Origin: Mucilaginibacter sp. 14171R-50 | GTDB lineage: Bacteria; Bacteroidota; Bacteroidia; Sphingobacteriales; Sphingobacteriaceae | NCBI RefSeq assembly: GCF_010093045.1 | Contig: NZ_CP048115.1 | Location: 4,154,001-4,218,000, forward strand | DNA: 64,000 nucleotides | Direction: 5' to 3' | Shown here: piece by piece, positions 46,888 through 56,296 of the stretch | Numbering within the stretch: the stretch's first letter is position 1 | Layout: each line of letters opens with the position of its first letter | The notes under the pieces: generated by a model | What the model was told of the DNA's origin: nothing | Seen by the model: only the letters and a program-made list of their open reading frames with translations | Database searches by the model: none | Program-made: the position numbers and the translations under genes

Positions 46888-48270
46888 ATGAGTGCGATAC
46901 CCGTTATAGCCATATTTGATGTTGGGAAGACGAATAAAAAGTTATTCCTGTTTGACGAGAATTACCAGATAGTTTTTGAAAAAACAGCCCGCTTTTTAGA
47001 GACAGTGGATGAGGATGGCTATCCATGCGAAAATATTGAGAGCTTAAGGCTTTCGGTGTTCGATTCGCTGAGCGAGGTTTTCCGCATGAGTGAGTTTAAG
47101 GTAAAGGCAGTGAATTTTTCGGCCTATGGTGCAAGCTTTATTTATGTTGGCGAGGATGGCAAACCACTTACGCCCCTGTACAACTATCTAAAAAGTTACC
47201 CGGAAGAATTGAGCGAGCAATTTTATGCAAAATATGGAGGTAAAGACAAAGTGAGCGTGCAAACCGCATCGCCGGTGCTGGGCAGCTTAAATTCCGGGCT
47301 GCAGCTCTACCGTTTAAAGTACGAACAACCTGAAGTTTTTAAAAAAATAAAATACGCACTGCATTTACCCCAATACCTGAGCTATTTGCTTACCGGAAAA
47401 GCTTGTTCTGACCTCACCAGTATTGGCTGCCACACCTGCCTTTGGGATTTCGAACAAAACCGCTATCATGAATGGACGCAACACGAGGGCATCGCGCTAA
47501 AGTTGCCCCCTATATTACCTGCTAACAAGGTGATGCCTGCGTTATTCCCCGGCAATAACTACAAGGTGGGAATTGGCCTGCATGATAGTTCAGCGGCGCT
47601 TATCCCATACCTGGTTAATTTTCATGAGCCGTTTATACTCATCAGTACCGGTACCTGGTGCATCAGCTTAAATCCTTTTAACCAGCAGCCCTTAACAGCC
47701 AATGAATTGAAAGACGACTGTTTGAGCTACCTGCAATACCAGGGCCAGCCGGTAAAGGCATCAAGGTTGTTTTCGGGGTACGAGCACGAGCAGCAGGTTA
47801 AAAAAATTGCAGCACACTTCCATACCGATATTATCAAATACCGGAACGTTATATTTGAGCCGGAAGTTATCAGTCACCTGAAAGCCAAAAAAAATTCGGT
47901 GACACAAAATGCCGATGCCAAAACATCCGCGTTTGAGAAAAGGGACCTTTCTGAATTTCATAATGATATAGAAGCTTATCATCAACTTGTGCTCGACCTT
48001 ATAAACCAACAGGTTTACGCCACGCAACTGGTATTAAAAGGCACCCCGGTAAAACGCATATTTGTTGACGGCGGCTTTAGCAAAAACAGTGTATTTATGC
48101 ATTTGCTTGCTTCAGCTTTCCCGGCAATTGAAGTATTCTCGGCTTCCATGGCGCAGGCTACTGCAGTAGGCGCGGCGTTGGCTATTCATAAAGAATGGAA
48201 CCGGAAACCTATACCAAATGATATTATCCAATTGAAATATTATTCTTCCAGTCAAACCATTAGTATATGA
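46888..48270 (+). CDS. rhaK: FGGY-family rhamnulokinase
   Basis: A 460-residue FGGY sugar kinase. The N-terminus carries the phosphate-binding loop FDVGKTNKK (about residues 10-18); the second half has LISTGTWCISL and the adenosine-site stretch FVDGGFSKNSVF. Context in the rha operon identifies the substrate as L-rhamnulose, which it phosphorylates at C1 with ATP. It differs from E. coli RhaB in sequence but occupies the same step; similar divergent kinases are found in Bacteroidota rha operons. It is followed after 94 bases by the GH78 gene. Confidence 0.88.
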   Translation: MSAIPVIAIFDVGKTNKKLFLFDENYQIVFEKTARFLETVDEDGYPCENIESLRLSVFDSLSEVFRMSEFKVKAVNFSAYGASFIYVGEDGKPLTPLYNYLKSYPEELSEQFYAKYGGKDKVSVQTASPVLGSLNSGLQLYRLKYEQPEVFKKIKYALHLPQYLSYLLTGKACSDLTSIGCHTCLWDFEQNRYHEWTQHEGIALKLPPILPANKVMPALFPGNNYKVGIGLHDSSAALIPYLVNFHEPFILISTGTWCISLNPFNQQPLTANELKDDCLSYLQYQGQPVKASRLFSGYEHEQQVKKIAAHFHTDIIKYRNVIFEPEVISHLKAKKNSVTQNADAKTSAFEKRDLSEFHNDIEAYHQLVLDLINQQVYATQLVLKGTPVKRIFVDGGFSKNSVFMHLLASAFPAIEVFSASMAQATAVGAALAIHKEWNRKPIPNDIIQLKYYSSSQTISI

Positions 48271-48364
48271 ATGTTGGCTTGTTTATACCTTGTAGACCAG
48301 TTTTACCCGGGCGCCGCAATTGCAGCCTATATTTTTAATCAGTTCAACCTTAGATTAATTTAAA

Positions 48365-51040
48365 ATGATCAGAAACCTACTTACTTTATCGTTATGCCTT
48401 GTTTTAGGATCAAATTGTTTTGCGCAATTAAGCGCGGAACGGCTGCTTACCGAAAACCAGGCCGATCCAATCAGCATTGATGCTAAAACACCGCGCTTTA
48501 GCTGGCAAATGGAGGCAGGGAATACAAAAAATGTATTGCAATCGGCTTATCAGATCAGGGTGTATACGGCGGATGATAATAAACTGATCTGGAATAGCAA
48601 TAAGGTTGCTGATAGTCAATCGATATACGTGCCATATAAAGGCCCTGCATTAACATCGCGCACAGCTTATGTCTGGCAGGTTATGATCTGGGATAATAAA
48701 GGTCATGCCTCGCCATGGAGCAAAAAAGCTACGTGGCGCATGGGAATGTTATCTCCTACCGATTGGAAAGCAATGTGGATAGGTCCCGGTTATGCAGGCG
48801 ATATGGTAGATAAACCAAGCTCCATGTTTCGTAAAGGCATCACCCTTAAAAAAACCGTAAAAAGCGCTTTTGCATATATAACCGCCCACGGCTTATACGA
48901 AGCGCAAATAAACGGCGCAAAAATTGGCGATGCCTACTTAACCCCTGGCTGGACAAGCTATCATAAACGCCTTCAATATCAGGTTTATGATGTTACAAAA
49001 ATGCTGGTCAAAGGTGAAAATGCCATTGGTGCAAAGGTAGGCAGTGGTTGGTACCGGAGCACACTGGTATCAAGCCCTAACCACTATGGGAAAGATGTAG
49101 GCCTGTTGTTCCAACTGGAAGTCGCCTATACCGACGGCACACATGAAACTATCGTATCTGACGGGAGCTGGAAATCTGCAACGGGCGAGCTCCGGTACGC
49201 CGAGATATATAACGGCGCCACAATAGATGCCCGAATGGAACAAAAAGATTGGGCAAAGCCCGGTTTTGATGACAGCAGGTGGACTGCCGTAAAGGTGCAG
49301 GATTATGGTAAAGAGAACTTTATAGCAACTTATAACGAGCCGGTAAAAAAACACGAAACTTTCAGAGCACTTAAAGTTATAACAACCCCCAAAGGAGAAA
49401 AGGTTATAGACTTTGGGCAAAACCTGGTGGGTTGGGTACGGTTAAACGCCAACGGCAAAGCCGGCGATTCGATAAAAATATCCCACACGGAGGTGTTAGA
49501 TAAGGCGGGGAACTTTTACACCGAAAACCTTAGGGGCGCAAAAGCGCAAAACGTATATATCCTTAAAGGCGGCGGCAATGAATATTTTGAACCCCAGTTT
49601 ACCTGGCAGGGATTCAGATACATTAAGGTTGAAGGCGTTAGGGGCGATTTAAACCTTGATAACTTTACCGCTGTGGCCGTTTATTCGGATATGGAACCTA
49701 CAGGGGTGTTTACCACATCAAACCCGATGCTGAACCAGTTGCAGCATAATATACAATGGGGTCAAAAAGGCAATTTCCTGGATGTGCCCACAGATTGCCC
49801 GCAACGTGACGAACGCCTAGGCTGGACAGGCGACGCGCAGGTGTTTTCGCGCACGGCATCGTTTAACATGAACGTGCACAACTTTTTTACTAAATGGTTA
49901 AAAGATGTAGCTGCCGACCAAAACAGCGATGGCAGTGTGCCGCATATTATTCCTGATGTATTTGATGGCCAAAACGGAGGTGCTACGGGTTGGAGCGATG
50001 TTGCAACCGTTGTGCCATGGAACATGTACCTGGCCTATGGGGATAAAGAATTATTACAAAACCAATATCCAAACATGAAGGCATGGGTTGATTACATGCA
50101 GAAACATTCGAAAAACAACCTTTGGAACACTGGCTGGCACTTTGGCGACTGGCTGTTTTATAGCGTAGAGAATGATCTTGATGGTATGTCGGCCATAACC
50201 AGCAAGTATTTAATAGCGCAGTGCTTTTACGCATACTCAACCCAGTTACTGATAAATGCGGCCACTGCATTAGGCAATAAAGCGGATGCAGACCACTACA
50301 CCATTTTATTACAACAAATAAAAGCGGCGTATTTAAACGAGTACGTAACGCCAAATGGCCTTATCTCCTCGGATACGCAAACCGCTTATACGCTCGCCTT
50401 AGCGTTTGATATGCTGCCCGATAATTTACGTGAACAGGCCGCCGGAAGGCTGGCGGCTAACATTGCCCGGTATGATAACCATTTAACCACCGGCTTTTTG
50501 GGTACCCCCTATCTATGCCATGCCTTAAGCCGCTTTGGTTATGCCGATGTTGCTTATAAACTATTGCTGCAGGATACTTACCCATCGTGGTTATACCCTA
50601 TAAAAATGGGCGCTACTACTATTTGGGAAAGATGGGACGGCATAAAACCTGATGGTAGTTTCGAAACCCCAACCATGAATTCCTACAACCATTACGCTTA
50701 TGGCGCCATTGGCGATTGGATGTACCGGGTTACATCGGGCATTGATACGGACCCCTATGCCCCCGGCTATAAAAAGATAATTATCAAGCCAACCGTTGGT
50801 GGTAAATTAACCTATGCTAATGCAAGTTATCAAACACCTTATGGCAAACTAGTATCTAACTGGAAAATAGAGGGCGATACGTTTAACCTTGATGTTGAAG
50901 TACCGGCCAATACCACCGCTACCGTTTATGTGCCCGATTACAACGAAAAAGAAGGTTATAGAACAGAACACATAGGTTCGGGCAGTTACCATTTTATCAG
51001 CAAATCATTTATCAATCCGGTTAATCACACTAAGCCATAA
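48365..51040 (+). CDS. GH78 alpha-L-rhamnosidase
   Basis: An 891-residue secreted protein (signal about 1-20, cut near CFA|Q). Order: N-terminal fibronectin-like domain (RLLTENQADPISIDAKTPRF), rhamnosidase N domain (YEAQINGAKIGDAYLTPGWT), concanavalin-like domain, catalytic (alpha/alpha)6 barrel and C-terminal beta-sandwich. The canonical motif DCPQRDERLGWTGDAQ is at about residues 476-491 and holds the general-acid Glu; the general-base Glu is in TTIWERWDG at about 755. Length is standard for the family. It removes terminal alpha-L-rhamnose and is the last gene of the rha operon. A hairpin follows at 51081-51104. Confidence 0.94.
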   Translation: MIRNLLTLSLCLVLGSNCFAQLSAERLLTENQADPISIDAKTPRFSWQMEAGNTKNVLQSAYQIRVYTADDNKLIWNSNKVADSQSIYVPYKGPALTSRTAYVWQVMIWDNKGHASPWSKKATWRMGMLSPTDWKAMWIGPGYAGDMVDKPSSMFRKGITLKKTVKSAFAYITAHGLYEAQINGAKIGDAYLTPGWTSYHKRLQYQVYDVTKMLVKGENAIGAKVGSGWYRSTLVSSPNHYGKDVGLLFQLEVAYTDGTHETIVSDGSWKSATGELRYAEIYNGATIDARMEQKDWAKPGFDDSRWTAVKVQDYGKENFIATYNEPVKKHETFRALKVITTPKGEKVIDFGQNLVGWVRLNANGKAGDSIKISHTEVLDKAGNFYTENLRGAKAQNVYILKGGGNEYFEPQFTWQGFRYIKVEGVRGDLNLDNFTAVAVYSDMEPTGVFTTSNPMLNQLQHNIQWGQKGNFLDVPTDCPQRDERLGWTGDAQVFSRTASFNMNVHNFFTKWLKDVAADQNSDGSVPHIIPDVFDGQNGGATGWSDVATVVPWNMYLAYGDKELLQNQYPNMKAWVDYMQKHSKNNLWNTGWHFGDWLFYSVENDLDGMSAITSKYLIAQCFYAYSTQLLINAATALGNKADADHYTILLQQIKAAYLNEYVTPNGLISSDTQTAYTLALAFDMLPDNLREQAAGRLAANIARYDNHLTTGFLGTPYLCHALSRFGYADVAYKLLLQDTYPSWLYPIKMGATTIWERWDGIKPDGSFETPTMNSYNHYAYGAIGDWMYRVTSGIDTDPYAPGYKKIIIKPTVGGKLTYANASYQTPYGKLVSNWKIEGDTFNLDVEVPANTTATVYVPDYNEKEGYRTEHIGSGSYHFISKSFINPVNHTKP

Positions 51041-51080
51041 TTATCTGTTTTTTGTAACCTGTTACATAGTTGCAGCCATT

Positions 51081-51104
51081 AACCGGTAAGAATTACTTAC
51101 GGTT
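51081..51104. terminator. Hairpin between converging GH78 and lipoprotein genes
   Basis: AACCGGTAAG (51081-51090) and CTTACGGTT (51096-51104) pair with one bulged base around the loop AATTA. It touches the lipoprotein stop. There is no strong T-run, so it is a probable but weak bidirectional terminator. Confidence 0.4.
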
Positions 51105-51339
51105 ACCTGTGTTTATCTTTGCTTTCGGAATCCGTAACCTGATTTTTATCGCTACCGGGGCCTACGTTCTTACTCGTATCATTTTTCGAGGCCTCGGGTC
51201 GTTCACGGGGGGCGTTTTGCTTTTCATATACAGTACTGTCGGGCTTATCGTTCGCGCCTATAGCGCCCTGGGGGTTTCCTTTACAACCTGATAATATAGC
51301 GCTAACGGCTATCGCTGATATAACTAATACCTTTTTCAT
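51103..51339 (-). CDS. Small lipoprotein of unknown function
   Basis: A 78-residue protein. The signal MKKVLVISAIAVSAILSGC ends in a lipobox with Cys 19. The mature 60 residues are highly charged and low in hydrophobics (rich in K, D, E, N, P and S), so it is probably disordered. I do not recognise a family; similar short tails are common in Bacteroidota cell-envelope lipoproteins. ATG 51339 is the evident start. It converges with the GH78 gene and is divergent from the carbamoyltransferase gene, with 208 bases between. Confidence 0.7.
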   Translation of the reverse strand: MKKVLVISAIAVSAILSGCKGNPQGAIGANDKPDSTVYEKQNAPRERPEASKNDTSKNVGPGSDKNQVTDSESKDKHR

Positions 51340-51547
51340 AGTTTGATGTTTAGTAATTAATGGGTTGATGATAAAATAACCAGCGAAAGGAATCAATGTT
51401 TAATCAAATAAATAATATTTTTCCTAAAACTATAATTTTGTAATCCTGTTAAAAGAGAGTTGCTTATATATTACAGTACGTATTTTTCACTTACAGATCC
51501 GCTGCAACATTAGTTATTAATAGAATTATAGTTTAAATCTGCTACAG

Positions 51548-53329
51548 ATGTTTACATTAGGGATCAACGCGGCCTTTCATGACTCGGCCGCCTGTATAGT
51601 AAAAGACGGCATTTTACTTGCTGCAACTGAAGAAGAGCGTTTTACCCATTTCAAGCACGGCAAGCGGCCGGTACCATTTTCAACCTGGGAGCTTCCTTTT
51701 CACGCAATAGATTATTGTTTAAAGGTTGCCGGCATACATATCAATGATATAGACCATATTGCTTACTCGTTTGACCCATACCTGATCATCGGCGAAAAAT
51801 ATCGCGGCAAAGAAACTATCGAAATACCTTTTGAGGAAGGCCGCTCACATTTGAACGATGAATTTGCCAACCCCTGGGAACCTTTGTTCCTGTCTTCTAT
51901 CATTAACGCCCCCGGCCAGTTAAGGGATGGCTGGCCCCACCACTTGCAGCAGCGTTTTATTGGCTGTAACATTGGCCGCGAAAAATGGCATTTTGTTGAG
52001 CACCACATAGCACACGCGGCCAGCGCGTTCAACTGCTCGCCATTCCGTACTGCTGCAGTGATGACGGTAGACGGGCGGGGCGAGCAAGCCACCACTACCT
52101 ATAATATTGGCCGCGGCCAGCAGTTGGACAGGATAGGCCAGGTAAACATGCCGCATTCGTTAGGGTTGCTTTATGAAGATGTAACCACTCATCTTGGCTT
52201 CCTGCATTCGTCAGACGAGTATAAAGTAATGGCGCTGGCATCATACGGTAAGCCCGAGTTTGCAAACGATTTCAGGGAGATCATACATATCGGCAGTAAC
52301 GGCCAGTATACCATAAACAATCAGAACCTGGTGGAACGGTTTGGCCCTAAAAGGCTGCGCCACGAAGAGTTTACAGCCTTCCATTTCAACATTGCGCATT
52401 CGATGCAGTTGGTACTGGAAGAAGCTATGCTTGAACTTACCGGCTGGCTACAGCAGGAAACCGGCGAAGAAAACCTTTGCCTTGCCGGTGGCGTAGCCCT
52501 CAATTGTGTGGCTAATGCCCGCATACGCGATAAAGGTTTCTTTAAAAATATTTGGGTGCAGCCTGCCTCAGGCGATGATGGCACGGCTCTGGGTGCCGCG
52601 CTGTGGGTGGATGCGCAGGAGCGCAAAAGCGATGAAAAAACCTTTGTGATGGACCATTGCTACTGGGGCCCACAATATACCGATGTTGAAATAGAAAAAC
52701 AGCTTAAGCTTTGGAAGGTGCCTTACCGCAAGCTGGATAACATCGCTGAAGAAACCGCCGATATACTGGCACAAGATAAGATCATTGGGTGGTACCAGGG
52801 CAGGATGGAGTTTGGGCCGCGGGCCTTGGGCAGCCGTTCTATTCTTGCATCGCCTATTAACCCGGCTATGCAGGCCAGGCTTAACGAAGTTAAGGACCGT
52901 GAAGATTTCAGGCCGGTGGCTCCGGTTGTGCTGCAGGAAAAAGCCCACGAGTGGTTTAACAATGCCGAGTATTCACCTTTTATGCTATTTATTTATGATG
53001 TAAAAGAAGATAAGGCCGATAAAATACCTGCAGTACGCCATACCGATGGCACGGCCCGCATCCAAACCATTAACGAGCAACAGCATAAAGATTATTACGA
53101 TTTGCTTAAAGCCTTTGAACGCAAAACCGGCGTGCCGGTGTTGGTAAACACGTCGTTCAACACGCTGGGCAAGCCTATTGTATGCACCCCGCGCGATGCA
53201 GTAGAATGCTTTTGGTCGTCGCCCTTTGATGCATTAATTATCGGATCATTTGTAATTGAAAAAGAAAGTGGAACTAATAACAGTATCTATAGTAATTCCA
53301 ACATATCGGCGGCCGAAACTGTTAACTAA
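51548..53329 (+). CDS. O-carbamoyltransferase (NodU/CmcH/TobZ family)
   Basis: A 593-residue enzyme. The N-terminal Kae1-like part begins LGINAAFHDSAA, with EERFTHFKH and the metal-binding EHHIAHAASAF (His-x-x-x-His) and VDGRGEQATTT (Asp); LAGGVALNCVAN closes it. The C-terminal YrdC-like part shows GWYQGRMEFGPRALGSRSI and FRPVAPVV. In TobZ these parts first make carbamoyl-AMP from carbamoyl phosphate and ATP and then transfer the carbamoyl to a hydroxyl of a sugar or antibiotic. Here the acceptor is probably a glycan made by the adjacent glycosyltransferases. The last 20-25 residues are not family-like and are encoded in the overlap with the GT2 gene. Confidence 0.92.
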   Translation: MFTLGINAAFHDSAACIVKDGILLAATEEERFTHFKHGKRPVPFSTWELPFHAIDYCLKVAGIHINDIDHIAYSFDPYLIIGEKYRGKETIEIPFEEGRSHLNDEFANPWEPLFLSSIINAPGQLRDGWPHHLQQRFIGCNIGREKWHFVEHHIAHAASAFNCSPFRTAAVMTVDGRGEQATTTYNIGRGQQLDRIGQVNMPHSLGLLYEDVTTHLGFLHSSDEYKVMALASYGKPEFANDFREIIHIGSNGQYTINNQNLVERFGPKRLRHEEFTAFHFNIAHSMQLVLEEAMLELTGWLQQETGEENLCLAGGVALNCVANARIRDKGFFKNIWVQPASGDDGTALGAALWVDAQERKSDEKTFVMDHCYWGPQYTDVEIEKQLKLWKVPYRKLDNIAEETADILAQDKIIGWYQGRMEFGPRALGSRSILASPINPAMQARLNEVKDREDFRPVAPVVLQEKAHEWFNNAEYSPFMLFIYDVKEDKADKIPAVRHTDGTARIQTINEQQHKDYYDLLKAFERKTGVPVLVNTSFNTLGKPIVCTPRDAVECFWSSPFDALIIGSFVIEKESGTNNSIYSNSNISAAETVN

Positions 53330-54242
53330 CTGCCTGCAGGCGCTGCTGCAGCAAAAATTTGATAAGTGGCTTTACGAGATAATTGTAGTAAGCGATGGAC
53401 CAGACGAGCAAACAAAACAGGTAGTTAATAAATGGGCGGCGTACGAGTATCCGCAGATGCGTTACCTGCCGTTAACTGTAAAAAAGGGCCCTGCAGCGGC
53501 CCGTAATTATGGCTGGTTAAACGCCCGCGGCAAAATTATCGCCTTTACTGATGACGATTGCACGCCCGACCCACATTGGCTGCAGGAACTTGTCAAGCAC
53601 TGTAACCCCAACCAGGATGTTGCAATTACCGGCAGAACAATTGTGCCCATTGGTAAAAACCCCACAGATTATGAACAGAACACCGCGCATTTGCAAACCG
53701 CAGATTTTATAACCGCTAACTGCGCCTGCACAAAAAATGCCCTGATAAAGGCCGGGGGCTTCGACGAGCAGTTTAGTATGGCCTGGCGCGAAGACAGCGA
53801 CCTGGAGTTTAAGCTTATTGATAATAATATCCCTATAAAAAAAGTAGAAAGCGCCATTGTGGTGCATCCGGTGCGGAGCCCGGCATGGGGCGTAAGTATT
53901 AAGGAGCAAAAGAAAACCATGTACAACGCGCTGCTTTATAAAAAGCACCCAACATTATATCGCAAAAAGATAAGCCAGACAACCCCGGTATTATATTATT
54001 GCATTATAACGGCTTTTATAATGATGCTGGCGGGGATAGTAAGCGGGCAGTCGGCTGTAACGCTGGTTGGTTGTGCAGGCTGGCTTGGTTTAACAGCCTA
54101 TTTTATTTTTAAACGGCTTTATAAAACCAGGCTCTCCGTAAATCATATCACCGAAATGGTTATCACATCTTTTATCATCCCATTCGTATCGGTATTTTGG
54201 CAATGGTATGGTGCATTTAAGTTCCGCGTATTATTTATTTAG
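53268..54242 (+). CDS. GT2 glycosyltransferase with C-terminal membrane helices
   Basis: A 324-residue GT-A-fold enzyme. VSIVIPTYRRP opens the fold, EIIVVSDGPDE holds the nucleotide-binding Asp, FTDDDCTPDPHW is the D-x-D metal motif and MAWREDSDLEFKL the acceptor-site acidic motif. Two hydrophobic helices (about residues 245-280) and a short third precede the C-terminus, suggesting an inner-membrane enzyme with a cytosolic active site. No ATG precedes the fold: GTG 53268 or TTG 53256 must serve, both inside the carbamoyltransferase gene (62-74 bases of overlap in another frame). Donor and acceptor are unknown. Confidence 0.88.
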   Translation: MELITVSIVIPTYRRPKLLTNCLQALLQQKFDKWLYEIIVVSDGPDEQTKQVVNKWAAYEYPQMRYLPLTVKKGPAAARNYGWLNARGKIIAFTDDDCTPDPHWLQELVKHCNPNQDVAITGRTIVPIGKNPTDYEQNTAHLQTADFITANCACTKNALIKAGGFDEQFSMAWREDSDLEFKLIDNNIPIKKVESAIVVHPVRSPAWGVSIKEQKKTMYNALLYKKHPTLYRKKISQTTPVLYYCIITAFIMMLAGIVSGQSAVTLVGCAGWLGLTAYFIFKRLYKTRLSVNHITEMVITSFIIPFVSVFWQWYGAFKFRVLFI

Positions 54243-54243
54243 A

Positions 54244-55239
54244 ATGATGAAATTACCAGCTTCCCAGATCAGAAAGATAACAATTTTCAGGGCCTTACAG
54301 TTAGGCGATATGCTTTGTGCCATACCGGCTGTCCGGGCCCTGCGCTATGCATACCCTGATGCCGAGATAACTCTGATAGGTTTGCCCTGGGCAAGATCGC
54401 TTACTGAAAGATTCAGTAATTATTTCGATAAGTTCATATCCTTTCCCGGCTATCCCGGTTTGCCCGAGCAAGAATTAAACCCTGCTGCCTTTATCGCATT
54501 TCTTGATGATGTGCAAAAGATACAGTTCGATCTCGCACTACAAATGCAGGGTAACGGCTCTGTAATCAACCCGATGGTTGAACTTTTTGGGGCTGCTTTC
54601 ACCGCCGGTTATTCCACAGAAGGACATTACGCGCCGGATAACGGCTTATTTATGCCCTATCCGGATCATGGGCATGAAATAGACAGGCACCTGGCACTCA
54701 TGGATTTTTTGGGCATTCCGTTACAGGGGAACGATATGGAATATCCCCTTACGACAAATGATTACGACTCCCTCGACCAGCTTAACCTGGGTATCGAACC
54801 AAAAAATTATGTGTGCATACACCCTGGGTCGCGCGGTGCATGGCGGCAATGGCCCGTAAAATATTTTGCGGCGCTGGCCGATTATTGCATCGAGCAGGGT
54901 TATAAGGCAGTACTTACAGGCACAAGGGACGAATCAGACATTGTAGATTCAGTTATCAGCCATATGCGTTACGAACCTATAAACACTGCCGGCAAAACAT
55001 CTATGGGCGCAGTGGGTGCACTCATAGAGAATGCAGCTATGCTCATTTCAAATTGCACGGGGGTATCGCATATCGCATCAGCATTTAAAACACCAAGTAT
55101 TGTTATTAGTATGGACGGCGAACCGCAGCGATGGGGGCCTTTAGACACCCGTGTACATCGGACCATCAACTGGCTTCAAACACCCGATTTTCATTTGGTA
55201 TTCCGGGAAACGGTTGAGTTTGTGACACTGGTGAGTTAA
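54244..55239 (+). CDS. GT9 glycosyltransferase (heptosyltransferase family)
   Basis: A 331-residue protein of the ADP-heptose:LPS heptosyltransferase family. RALQLGDMLCAIPAVRAL is the family N-terminus; the second domain has VCIHPGSRGAWRQWP, VLTGTRDE and ISNCTGVSHIASAF, the nucleotide-sugar site. It starts one base after the GT2 stop (ATG 54244 or 54247), which points to translational coupling. The family transfers heptoses or other sugars to lipid-linked glycans in the cytosol. It is the last of the plus-strand arm and overlaps, tail to tail, the next GT9 gene by 74 bases. Confidence 0.88.
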   Translation: MMKLPASQIRKITIFRALQLGDMLCAIPAVRALRYAYPDAEITLIGLPWARSLTERFSNYFDKFISFPGYPGLPEQELNPAAFIAFLDDVQKIQFDLALQMQGNGSVINPMVELFGAAFTAGYSTEGHYAPDNGLFMPYPDHGHEIDRHLALMDFLGIPLQGNDMEYPLTTNDYDSLDQLNLGIEPKNYVCIHPGSRGAWRQWPVKYFAALADYCIEQGYKAVLTGTRDESDIVDSVISHMRYEPINTAGKTSMGAVGALIENAAMLISNCTGVSHIASAFKTPSIVISMDGEPQRWGPLDTRVHRTINWLQTPDFHLVFRETVEFVTLVS

Positions 55240-56296
55240 GCAATTGGGTAACAGCCTCAACAATATCGTTTGGAGCCGGGTGCTTAACGGATTTGTTGTA
55301 AAGCATTGTATTTACCCAGGCAATAACCTGATTTTTGCTGCGCAATTGTTCGGGCACCGGAAACTGCAGTACTTTGTGGGGGACACTCCATGGCGTATGC
55401 TGCGGATTAGTTTGTGCATATAGCACAACTACAGGCGTGCCAACAGCAGCAGCTATGTGTACCGTACCTGTATTAACAGAAATTAACAGAGGTGATCTTT
55501 TAACAAGACAGATAAACTCCGAAAGCGTGAACATACCAGCGGCGGAAAAACTACCCGCCCCAATGCGAGCTTCCAGTTCGTCGGTTAATTGCCGCTCTGC
55601 CTCTGAGCCTGTCAGGATCAACTGGTAACCCTGCTCAATTAATAGCTGCCCTGCTGCTGCCCACCCTTCAACGGGGTATTCCCGCTTTAATTCACTTACA
55701 CCTGCATGCAGCAACAGAAAAGGCTTTTCAAGGTCTGCCCCTATTTTTTTTAATTTGCCGGGAATGGCAGGCCACAACGCCTCATCAGCATTGAGATTAA
55801 GTGCCTCATGTTGCGGGTACGCGCCAACAGTTGCTACCAGGTCAAGGTCGCGCCGTACCTGGTGTTTAATTTCGTGGTAAGGTTCAATATCAGGTACCCA
55901 ATTATTAATGAGTTGATACGGGTTTTCGCGGCAATAGGACAATATTTGCGGCACCCCAGCTAAATAGGCCAGCATTGCTGTTGGCACCGGGTTTTGGCTA
56001 TAAACTGTAAATATAACCGCAGCATCAAAGTTGTATTGCTTAATGGCAGCTACAACTTTGTTAAAACTTTCGGGGCCTGGAGCTGCGGCCGTTTTAACCC
56101 ATGGCAGGTCAAAGATGATGGCGTCATCAATTTCGGGCATATGTTTTATGATACCTTTTGCCATTGATGAGGTCAATACTGTTATTTTTGCCCCAAAACT
56201 TTCTTTTAAAGCACGGATAGCCGCGCCCGTCATGATCAGGTCGCCCATATTATCCGGGCGGATGCAAAGTATATTTTTACAGCCCTGCCAGTTCAT
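55166..56296 (-). CDS. GT9 glycosyltransferase (heptosyltransferase family), second copy
   Basis: A 376-residue GT9 enzyme. ILCIRPDNMGDLIMTGAAIR is the N-terminal signature; LLLHAGVSELKREYP, LILTGSEAE and LLISVNTGTVHIAAAVGTPVV form the donor-binding domain. It is only distantly similar to the GT9 on the opposite strand, so it is probably not a recent duplication. Its start overlaps the GmhB-like gene by 20 bases, implying coupling in the minus-strand arm (GT4, GT4, GmhB, GT9). The pairing with a heptose-bisphosphate phosphatase suggests a heptose donor. The last 25 residues are poorly conserved and overlap the opposite gene. Confidence 0.87.
   Translation of the reverse strand: MNWQGCKNILCIRPDNMGDLIMTGAAIRALKESFGAKITVLTSSMAKGIIKHMPEIDDAIIFDLPWVKTAAAPGPESFNKVVAAIKQYNFDAAVIFTVYSQNPVPTAMLAYLAGVPQILSYCRENPYQLINNWVPDIEPYHEIKHQVRRDLDLVATVGAYPQHEALNLNADEALWPAIPGKLKKIGADLEKPFLLLHAGVSELKREYPVEGWAAAGQLLIEQGYQLILTGSEAERQLTDELEARIGAGSFSAAGMFTLSEFICLVKRSPLLISVNTGTVHIAAAVGTPVVVLYAQTNPQHTPWSVPHKVLQFPVPEQLRSKNQVIAWVNTMLYNKSVKHPAPNDIVEAVTQLLNSPVSQTQPFPGIPNENRVFEAS

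Noticed and set aside
51070-51291. Plus-strand frame of 73 codons opposite the small lipoprotein
   Set aside because: The minus-strand reading has a clear lipoprotein signal; the plus-strand product resembles nothing and overlaps the hairpin.
53256-54242. Frameshifted fusion of carbamoyltransferase and GT2
   Set aside because: Both domains are complete and the two families are normally separate; overlap is the simpler reading.
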